64,000 nucleotides of DNA from contig CM072806.1 in assembly GCA_037013495.1 (NCBI GenBank), positions 29,948,001-30,012,000 on the forward strand, written 5' to 3'. Positions 33,593 to 42,944 of the stretch are shown here, piece after piece. The DNA is from Hippophae tibetana. Taxonomy: Eukaryota; Streptophyta; Magnoliopsida; Rosales; Elaeagnaceae. A program made the position numbers and the translations under genes. The notes below the pieces were generated by a model that did not search any database, was not told where the DNA came from, and was given only the letters and a program-made list of their open reading frames with translations. Positions within the stretch are counted from its first letter, which is position 1, and every line of letters begins with the position of its first letter.

Positions 33593-35244
33593 TGATGAGT
33601 GCTCAAAAATCACTAAAATAACCATGATTTTATGTACATTAATTGATTAAAAATATATATATATTTATATGTTTTATCATATATTTATATATATTTGTCT
33701 TTTTCGGAATCACGGGTATTTTTACTGTTTTTCAGGTATTTTGCTTTAAAAACACAATTTAAAGACTCAAAGAGTATTACTTGAAGCAATACATCACAAA
33801 TATATAAATAAATAAGTGGGAAAAGGTCAACAAACATGGAAAAATTGGACAAAATGGGTCAAAAAGGTCAAAAATGTCAAAAAGGAGAAAAACGCGCCCA
33901 GCTGCCCAGCCGCGTCCCCAGCCCGCGCACCCCAGCGCCCCATCCCGCGCGCCCCAACGCGCTGGCAATGTTCACGCGCGCCGAGCTGCGCGCAGCGACA
34001 GCCCCCCTACGCGCGCGCGGCGCGCCCAACAGCCCCCCCGCCCGTGCCAACGACTTTTCGCCCCATTTTTCACGTGCAGCCGCCACATGCCATCATGATG
34101 ACGTCATTAATGACCTCAGCATTTCCAATACGCGTTTTTACATTTTTTTATCATTTTTTCACTCACTTTTTCTCTCCATTTTCACCTATAAATACCCCCC
34201 TTCCCTTCACTTCAAAACACACCTTCAAAACACACTTCTCTCTTATTTCTTTCTCTCATTTCTTAGTTTTGAGTTTTTCTTAGTTTCTTTCTTAGTTTCT
34301 AAGCTTTTCTTAGTTTCTTTCTTAGTTTTTAGTTCAATTCTCTTAGTTTTAGAGTTCTTCCCTTTTTGGGAAGAACTAGTTATGTTTATGTAATTTATTA
34401 GTTTTTTTATTCAATAAATGGGAGTGCAAATTCCGCTTGGAGTTTTTCCAGCAACGGGAATGACATCGAAGTTCTGTAAGGATTTTATTTTCTTTACAGT
34501 TATTTTTATGCTTTATTCTTACATGTTATATTTAATTTGTCTGTGATTAAATTTAACTATGCTGGCTGTTTAGTAAACATGATGTAATAATAACGTTGTT
34601 ATGCTTGCGAAATATTAAATAGGTAAAAATCTATAAAATGAATTGATTTTGTTTTTATTCAAGATTTTATATTAAGAATGTTAGAGAGATATATATTATT
34701 TTTCATTACAAACTTAAATCTGAAAATTGGATTTTAAGGTTTAGTTATCCGGTCTGATTTAGAGTAGTGCTCTTTTATTTGATGGTACAATCGCCCGGTA
34801 GTTAGAGTGAAGCTCTATTTCAAAAGTTTTATAAGAATTATTATCTGAAAATGTATTGACAACATGTTTTCGGTAGTGGTTTTAAAACTTGAAAGTTAGT
34901 ACTCGGATAACTAAATGCTTAGGTTTAATTTGGACACCTTGAATAAAGTTTAAACTGTCTAACCCCACCAAAGGTGGCATTTAAATGGTTCATTTTCAAT
35001 CTCTTAGAAAAAGGAATTAATTTAATTAACCAAATTAGTTATCAACCCCACCCATAGGTGTTAATTGATTTGTTTAGTTAACAAAGAATATCTAACCCCA
35101 CCAAAGGTGGTATTCATACAAAAAAGGGAGAATCAATAAATATCAATTCATATCTTTAATAACCTAAATAATATGAGCAAGCATAATTAACTTAGTTATT
35201 ATATCCATAAATACTCCGCTATTATAAATGATAAAATTTGCATA
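33593..35244 (+). repeat. Family A LTR 1 (3'-truncated)
   Basis: It contains a GC-rich block (33893-34052), TGACGTCA at 34099-34106, a TATA box TATAAATA at 34187-34194, CTTAGTTT repeats (about 34262-34345), a perfect hairpin at 34354-34376 and AACCCCACC motifs at about 34964, 35044 and 35095. It differs from LTRs 2 and 3 by several small indels (about 80 bases in all). The reading frames here (33777-34393) overlap on both strands and are GC-skew artefacts. Confidence 0.88.
34354..34376 (+). other. Conserved hairpin downstream of the LTR promoter
   Basis: GTTCTTCCC-TTTTT-GGGAAGAAC is a perfect 9-bp stem with a 5-base loop, about 165 bases after the TATA box. It would lie in the transcript. 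It is repeated at 36966-36988 and 39579-39601. In the older copies at 30051-30071 (plus) and 53441-53463 (minus) the stem reads CTC/GAG where these read CCC/GGG, so pairing is kept despite the change. Confidence 0.7.
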
Positions 35245-36285
35245 TCTGGGGTTACCTAAACCAAGATCAAACAGAAAAGCCACAAAATTAACCACTCACC
35301 AAATTCCAAAAAAACAAATGTACAATCTGTACATGGGTTGACTCTCTAAAATATACATATATTGAAAAAAATAAATATATATATATATATAGAGAGAGAG
35401 AGATAAAAAAATATAGTATCATCTACATACTATGACCCACATTGCCAACAAAGTTGTGAGTAAAGGCTAAATACAAAAGAAAGATATAGGAAGTAATTCC
35501 CTAAAAAGTCATTGCAATTTCTTCATTTGTAAAAAGCATATATCTTGAAATTCTTTCTTAATGAGTTTGATTTATGCATGAAAATAATTTTTATATATGA
35601 TATCTTTATAATTTATACATTCGATTCCTTTCATGAGATCAATGTTAAAATAACACTTTGAGCCTTTATTCTTTATACATATGCGAACATATTAGTTCAT
35701 TTCTATACATCAACTCTTTCGCATATAAATTAGTATGAGTGTTTGAACCCATAGGATTCAGTGTTTTGAGAGTATTGACTTGTGAGGAATAGAGTCGAAG
35801 CGAATTCTGATTCATGACACTGAAATTGGGTAAAATTAAATTGATACATTTTTGAAATGAAATATGAAAATGATTTTCGACTAATTATTATAATAAAATC
35901 ATGATTGTTTAAAGAGATTAAAATAACTTATGCTTGAGATTTTAATTATGATCTTAAAGGAGATTAAAAAGTATGAGATATTTTTGATATGTTGTTTTCT
36001 TTTATTCTTAAATTAATTTTTGATTGTGTTGTAATTTTAGTTTTTGATTTGATTGTTTTTATAGTTTCTTTTGATTTTTACAGTTAGTTCAATGTTTGTG
36101 GGTATCATTACTGAAAACCCTCACGAGACTCAAACTCGTCCACTAGGGCAACCTAGGGGTTTAAAGGCTTGTTGCATAAGCTAAATGCAACCGTTTCAAT
36201 CCACGAAAGTGATTTAGGATAGTTTAATTTTTAGTTTTTATCGCTTCTCTTGCTAAGGGACTAGCAAGAAGCTGATTGGGGGTTG

Positions 36286-37857
36286 TGATAAGTGCTCAAA
36301 AAGCACTAAAATAACCATGATTTTATGTACATTAATTGATTAAAAATATATATATTTATATGTTTTATCATATATTTATATAAATTTGTCTTTTTCGGAA
36401 TCACGGGTATTTTTACTGTTTTTCAGGTATTTTGGCTTAAAAACGCAATTTAAAGACTCAAAGAGGAATACTTGAAGCAATACATCAAAAATATATTAAT
36501 AAATAAGTGGGGAAAGGTCAACAAACATGGAAAAATTGGACAAAATGGGTCAAAAAGGAGAAAAATGTGCCCAGCTGCCCAGCCGCGCGCCCAGCCCAGC
36601 GCCCCAGCGCGCTGGCACTGTTCACGCGCGCCGAGCTGCGCGCAGCGAAAGCCCCCCTGCGCGCGCGCAGCGCGCCCAACAGCCCCTCCGCACGCGCCAA
36701 CTCCTTTTCGCCCCATTTTTCACGAGCAACCGCCCCCATGACGTCATTAATGACCTCAGCATTTCCAATACGCGTTTTTACATTTTTTTTATCATTTTTT
36801 CACTCACTTTTTCTCTCCATTTTCACCTATAAATACCCCTCTTCCCTTCACTTCAAAACACACCTTCAAAACACACTTCTCTCTTCTTTCTTTCTCTCAT
36901 TTCTTAGTTTTTGAGTTTTTCTTAGTTTCTTTCTTAGTTTTTCGTTCAATTCTCTTAGTTTTAGAGTTCTTCCCTTTTTGGGAAGAACTAGTTATGTTTA
37001 TGTAATGTATTAGCTTTTTGATTCAATAAATGGGAGTGCAAATTCCGCTTGGAGTTTTTCCAACAACGGGAATAGCGTCGAAGTTCTGTAAGGATTTTAT
37101 TTTCTTTACAGTTATTTTTATGCTTTATTCTTACATGTTATATTTAATTTGTCTGTGATTAAATTTAACTGTGCTGGCTGTTTAGTAAACATGATGTAAT
37201 AATAACGTTGTTATGCTTGCGAAATATTAAATAGGTAAAAATCTATAAAATGAATTGATTTTGTTTTTATTCAAGATTTTATATTAAGAATGTTAGAGAG
37301 AAATATATTATTTTTCATTACAAACTTAAATCTGAAAATTGGATTTTAAGGTTTAGTTATCCGGTCTGAATTAGAGTAGTGCTCTTTTATTTGATGGTAC
37401 AATCGCCCGGTAGTTAGAGTGAAGCTCTATTTCAAAAGTTTTTATAAGAATTATTATCTGAAAATGTATTGACAACATGTTTTCGGTAGTGGTTTTAAAA
37501 CTTGAAAGTTAGTACTCGGATAACTAAATTCTTAGGTTTAATTTGGACACCTTGAATAAAGTTTAAACTGTCTAACCCCACCAAAGGTGGCATTTAAATG
37601 GTTCATTTTCAATCTCTTAGAAAAAGAAATTAATTTAATTAACCAAATTAGTTATCAACCCCACCCATAGGTGTTAATTGATTTGTTTAGTTAACAAAGA
37701 ATATCTAACCCCACCAAAGGTGGTATTCATACAAAAAAGGGAGAATCAATAAATATCAATTCATATCTTTAATAACCTAAATAATATGAGCAAGCATAAT
37801 TAACTTAGTTATTATATCCATAAATACTCCGCTATTATAAATGATAAAATTTGCATA
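36286..37857 (+). repeat. Family A LTR 2 (chimeric, 3'-truncated)
   Basis: From its start to 37627 it agrees with LTR 3 wherever LTRs 1 and 3 differ (for example GGTCTGAATTAG at about 37364 and AAAAAGAAATT at 37621). At 37833 (CCGCTATT) and at the deletion point it agrees with LTR 1. It carries a GC-rich block (36567-36704), TGACGTCA (36739-36746) and TATAAATA (36828-36835). Confidence 0.85.
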
Positions 37858-38898
37858 TCTGGGGTTACCTAAACCAAGATCAAACAGAAAAGCCACAAAA
37901 TTAACCACTCACCAAATTCCAAAAAAACAAATGTACAATCTGTACATGGGTTGACTCTCTAAAATATACATATATTGAAAAAAATAAATATATATATATA
38001 TAGAGAGAGAGAGAGATAAAAAAATATAGTATCATCTACATACTATGACCCACATTGCCAACAAAGTTGTGAGTAAAGGCTAAATACAAAAGAAAGATAT
38101 AGGAAGTAATTCCCTAAAAAGTCATTGCAATTTCTTCATTTGTAAAAAGCATATATCTTGAAATTCTTTCTTAATGAGTTTGATTTATGCATGAAAATAA
38201 TTTTTATATATGATATCTTTATAATTTATACATTCGATTCCTTTCATGAGATCAATGTTAAAATAACACTTTGAGCCTTTATTCTTTATACATATGCGAA
38301 CATATTAGTTCATTTCTATACATCAACTCTTTCGCATATAAATTAGTATGAGTGTTTGAACCCATAGGATTCAGTGTTTTGAGAGTATTGACTTGTGAGG
38401 AATAGAGTCGAAGCGAATTCTGATTCATGACACTGAAATTGGGTAAAATTAAATTGATACATTTTTGAAATGAAATATGAAAATGATTTTCGACTAATTA
38501 TTATAATAAAATCATGATTGTTTAAAGAGATTAAAATAACTTATGCTTGAGATTTTAATTATGATCTTAAAGGAGATTAAAAAGTATGAGATATTTTTGA
38601 TATGTTGTTTTCTTTTATTCTTAAATTAATTTTTGATTGTGTTGTAATTTTAGTTTTTGATTTGATTGTTTTTATAGTTTCTTTTGATTTTTACAGTTAG
38701 TTCAATGTTTGTGGGTATCATTACTGAAAACCCTCACGAGACTCAAACTCGTCCACTAGGGCAACCTAGGGGTTTAAAGGCTTGTTGCATAAGCTAAATG
38801 CAACCGTTTCAATCCACGAAAGTGATTTAGGATAGTTTAATTTTTAGTTTTTATCGCTTCTCTTGCTAAGGGACTAGCAAGAAGCTGATTGGGGGTTG

Positions 38899-40736
38899 TG
38901 ATAAGTGCTCAAAAAGCACTAAAATAACCATGATTTTATGTACATTAATTGATTAAAAATATATATATTTATATGTTTTATCATATATTTATATAAATTT
39001 GTCTTTTTCGGAATCACGGGTATTTTTACTGTTTTTCAGGTATTTTGGCTTAAAAACGCAATTTAAAGACTCAAAGAGGAATACTTGAAGCAATACATCA
39101 AAAATATATTAATAAATAAGTGGGGAAAGGTCAACAAACATGGAAAAATTGGACAAAATGGGTCAAAAAGGAGAAAAATGTGCCCAGCTGCCCAGCCGCG
39201 CGCCCAGCCCAGCGCCCCAGCGCGCTGGCACTGTTCACGCGCGCCGAGCTGCGCGCAGCGAAAGCCCCCCTGCGCGCGCGCAGCGCGCCCAACAGCCCCT
39301 CCGCACGCGCCAACTCCTTTTCGCCCCATTTTTCACGAGCAACCGCCCCCATGACGTCATTAATGACCTCAGCATTTCCAATACGCGTTTTTACATTTTT
39401 TTTATCATTTTTTCACTCACTTTTTCTCTCCATTTTCACCTATAAATACCCCTCTTCCCTTCACTTCAAAACACACCTTCAAAACACACTTCTCTCTTCT
39501 TTCTTTCTCTCATTTCTTAGTTTTTGAGTTTTTCTTAGTTTCTTTCTTAGTTTTTCGTTCAATTCTCTTAGTTTTAGAGTTCTTCCCTTTTTGGGAAGAA
39601 CTAGTTATGTTTATGTAATGTATTAGCTTTTTGATTCAATAAATGGGAGTGCAAATTCCGCTTGGAGTTTTTCCAACAACGGGAATAGCGTCGAAGTTCT
39701 GTAAGGATTTTATTTTCTTTACAGTTATTTTTATGCTTTATTCTTACATGTTATATTTAATTTGTCTGTGATTAAATTTAACTGTGCTGGCTGTTTAGTA
39801 AACATGATGTAATAATAACGTTGTTATGCTTGCGAAATATTAAATAGGTAAAAATCTATAAAATGAATTGATTTTGTTTTTATTCAAGATTTTATATTAA
39901 GAATGTTAGAGAGAAATATATTATTTTTCATTACAAACTTAAATCTGAAAATTGGATTTTAAGGTTTAGTTATCCGGTCTGAATTAGAGTAGTGCTCTTT
40001 TATTTGATGGTACAATCGCCCGGTAGTTAGAGTGAAGCTCTATTTCAAAAGTTTTTATAAGAATTATTATCTGAAAATGTATTGACAACATGTTTTCGGT
40101 AGTGGTTTTAAAACTTGAAAGTTAGTACTCGGATAACTAAATTCTTAGGTTTAATTTGGACACCTTGAATAAAGTTTAAACTGTCTAACCCCACCAAAGG
40201 TGGCATTTAAATGGTTCATTTTCAATCTCTTAGAAAAAGAAATTAATTTAATTAACCAAATTAGTTATCAACCCCACCCATAGGTGTTAATTGATTTGTT
40301 TAGTTAACAAAGAATATCTAACCCCACCAAAGGTGGTATTCATACAAAAAAGGGAGAATCAATAAATATCAATTCATATCTTTAATAACCTAAATAATAT
40401 GAGCAAGCATAATTAACTTAGTTATTATATCCATAAATACTCCGCCATTATAAATGATAAAATTTTCATAAATGTTTGTTGAATCTATGTTTATTTTTTT
40501 TATGTATCTAGATTAAAACACAAAAACCCCAAAATATCGTGACAGGATGTTTAGGATTTAATTTCGTTTTTAGAAGTTTGAATAATAAATTAAAAACCAC
40601 ACATATTCCTTCCTTAGATCGACCTTGGGAGTATACTTATCATTTTCTACGAAATGATTCGTGCACTTGCGAGAGTTTTATAAATATTAAAACCAAAGTA
40701 TTGGCAAGAATCGGCGATGCCGTTTTTCGCTCATCA
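38899..40736 (+). repeat. Family A LTR 3 (full length)
   Basis: This 1,838-bp LTR is the only complete one of the array. Its first ~1,550 bases are almost identical to LTR 2 at a constant offset of 2,613 bases. It then continues ~270 bases further to TGCCGTTTTTCGCTCATCA. It carries a GC-rich block (39180-39317), TGACGTCA (39352-39359), TATAAATA (39441-39448) and the hairpin (39579-39601). Confidence 0.9.
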
Positions 40737-40741
40737 TGCTT

Positions 40742-41395
40742 CTATTAGTATCGCAAATGCTCTTACTACTACCTTAAATGGTCAAGATGAGACCGTTGAA
40801 GATATTGAAGTTGAAGATGAGAAAGAAAAATGGCTTGATTCATATAATACACTATATTGAAGCATATTTAGTCTAAAAAGAATAAAAGAAAGGCTATGGA
40901 GGGCCTTGATGAAAAAGAATGTGAAATCAATGCATTAAAAAAAACATAGAGAAGTCCTATATTAATGAACAACAACATGATCTCCCAAGTAGGTGTGAGG
41001 TCATTAAAAAGGGATATGATGATAATGCAAATCATGGTGAAAATAAAAAACTTAAGGAACAATTGAAGGTTTCTATTTCATGAAAAAATATGCAGTTTTT
41101 TGTTAGTCTTGATCCCCCTTCTAATCAAAGTATTGAAATTGAAAAATTGAAGAAGCAAATTATAGTTCTTAAGAGTGTAAATGATGATCTAGCTTATTCT
41201 CTTATCTAAAAGGAAGCTAAGGTTGAACAACTAAATGAGAAAGTTGGGATTCTTAATAATTCAACTTCTTTTCATAAATCCTTCCTCATGGAAAAGGAAG
41301 ACTTGGTGATGAACTTGAAGGAAAAACTCAGTATACGAGAGGAGGAACTGGCACATTCTACCATTGCTATCGATAGAATGATAATGAGCCCAAAA
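40742..41395 (+). pseudogene. Copia gag, second part (coiled-coil tail)
   Basis: The sequence continues the gag interrupted at 33592. It encodes an acidic stretch (about 40785-40860) and then a long heptad-rich segment with IEIEKLKKQIIVLKS, SVNDDLAYSL, VEQLNEKVGIL and LVMNLKEKLSIREEELAHST. Such coiled-coil tails follow the zinc knuckle in SIRE-like copia gags. Stops occur near 40858, 40947 and 41207. Similarity ends at about 41395, where another fragment begins, so pol and the 3' LTR of this copia element are not in place. Confidence 0.6.
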
Positions 41396-41399
41396 ATGC

Positions 41400-41790
41400 T
41401 AAATGAAAATCACTTTTGTATTCAACTAAAAATGTATCAATCTTAAATTTACCCAATTTTAGTGTATAGAATTTGAATTTGCTTCAACTCTATCCTCACA
41501 AGGCATACTTTCAATGACACTGATCCTATTAGTTCAAGCACTCAATCAAAGGTATATACGAATTGAATTTATTTAAAAAAATGAATTAACATATTCACAT
41601 ATACACTAAGAATAAAAAGCTCAAAGTGGTGCATAATATTGATCCCATGAATGAAATCAAATGAAATGATTTTATAAAAAAGTCAAATGCTACTTTCTTA
41701 TATAATCAAATTCATCAAATAAAAATTTCAAATAATATGCATTGTTCTCTTCATCTGCTACTCTTTTTCTTTTGCAAATAAGATCATAAT
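41400..41790 (-). repeat. Fragment of family A internal region, inverted
   Basis: On the minus strand it matches the internal DNA of the array around 35560-35890 and the inverted copy at 45170-45440 (for example the inverse of TTTACCCAATTTTAGTG and of CTCAAAGTGGTGCATAATATTG). It is diverged and both ends are undefined. Confidence 0.55.
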
Positions 41791-42595
41791 TCTTTAGGTT
41801 CCTTTATTTAGTTAATCTATCGAATATTGGTGGTTGTGTTTGATTGATTAATAAGTCTATTTGATTTATGATATTTTAATCAAATGTTCTTATAGCTTCT
41901 TCTATATTTTTTTTCTTGATTTATTCTATCAAATATTTGTGTGTGCCATATCATAATTATTTGGTTTCATTATTGATTTTTAAAGAAGCTATCTTTATTG
42001 AACTTGTGCTTAAATTGATTGTTCTAGAGTTGTTAGTTGTCTTTGATTTATCTGATATATTGTTTAAATAAACTATTTAGAGTAGTTTATTATTGAATAT
42101 GCTCTTGGACACACATTGCACTTATGTTTATGTGATAACTTTTCAGGTGACACCGGTACAAGTTTGATTAACTTATGAAACTCAAGTTTGTCGGAATGCT
42201 AGTCCAAATCCAAATTCCTATCTTATAGAGACTATGATGAAAGCATTGGCTTATAGGTAGGTTACTTGGGGGTATTACCTAGGTGGGTAGTTTGAGTCCT
42301 AGTCTTATAACTATATACTTATTTTTCATGGTGGATAGTTGATTGATAAAAATTGTGTGCAATAAATACACAAGTATACGTATTGCAAAAAATAATATAA
42401 TGATATGAAAATATCGTTCACACAGATTATATAATTAGAAACTAATTTTAAAACCAAAAAATTAAAAATCAATTTTTTTGTTTTTGTTTTTGTTTTAAGA
42501 AAGTAAAATTAAAAGAGCTAAAAATAAATATAAGTAATTAAATACTCAGAATTGCTAAGAAGATATATGAGAAAATATCTTAAAATACTAATTCT
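41790..42595. other. Repeat-derived DNA, mostly unassigned
   Basis: There is no reading frame. The segment at 42355-42425 (AATACACAAGTATACGTATT, then ATATCGTTCACACAG) resembles DNA commonly found just inside plant gypsy LTRs. It probably belongs to the family B element continuing at 42596. Confidence 0.4.
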
Positions 42596-42944
42596 CCCTG
42601 TTTTATAAACATGTGAATCACTAAACTTCTCAATATAATTATCAATCAATTATATGATCAATTAATCTTACCTAGCAACTATTCATCTCTTAAATAAACT
42701 ACACACCATATAGTAATCAACCAAATCACAATTTCATGTCAATTAAATTGCATACTACTCATTAAGTTCATAAATTATGGATCACATACATAAGACATCT
42801 CTCCCTAGAAACTATGTATGTTATTTAATCAAGACAAAAATCAGATTAAATAATATAATTAAATTGAAATCATAATTGGGGTAAAATATTATATCATCAC
42901 ATGTAGAAAATTCGATTCATAAGACACTTAGATTGATAAATTAG
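42596..42944 (-). repeat. Family B LTR fragment, part 2
   Basis: On the minus strand it matches 27555-27990. It ends at ATTAG (42940-42944), the target duplication of the family A element inserted here, and continues at 48301 on the other side. Confidence 0.75.

Larger units (their letters stand above)
33593..40736 (+). mobile_element. Family A array: LTR-internal-LTR-internal-LTR (TSD TGCTT)
   Basis: The 7,144-bp unit starts TGATGAGTGCTC and ends CGCTCATCA, and is flanked by perfect TGCTT duplications (33588-33592 and 40737-40741). Three LTRs begin at 33593, 36286 and 38899. Between them are two almost identical internal regions of ~1.05 kb (from about 35245 and 37858), each ending in the purine-rich GCTGATTGGGGGTTG before the next LTR. 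The internal DNA has no coding capacity, so this is a non-autonomous element of the LARD type. In LTRs 1 and 2 the last ~270 bases and the primer site are deleted at the same point (TTTGCATATCTGGGG). The LTR end resembles Athila/Tat-type gypsy LTRs (TAGATCGACCTTGGGAGTAT, then GTGCACTTGCGAGAG). It is inserted in copia gag. Confidence 0.92.

Noticed and set aside
33777..34393. Six overlapping long reading frames on both strands (also at 36450-36914 and 39063-39527)
   Set aside because: They fall in the GC-rich block of the family A LTR, where stop codons are rare by composition. They overlap in several frames, encode Pro/Ala/Arg-rich low complexity and vanish in older copies.
35380..35405. (TA)n(GA)n run in the family A internal region as a possible regulatory GAGA element
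   Set aside because: A short microsatellite that differs in length between the two internal copies (also at 37988-38017); no further support.
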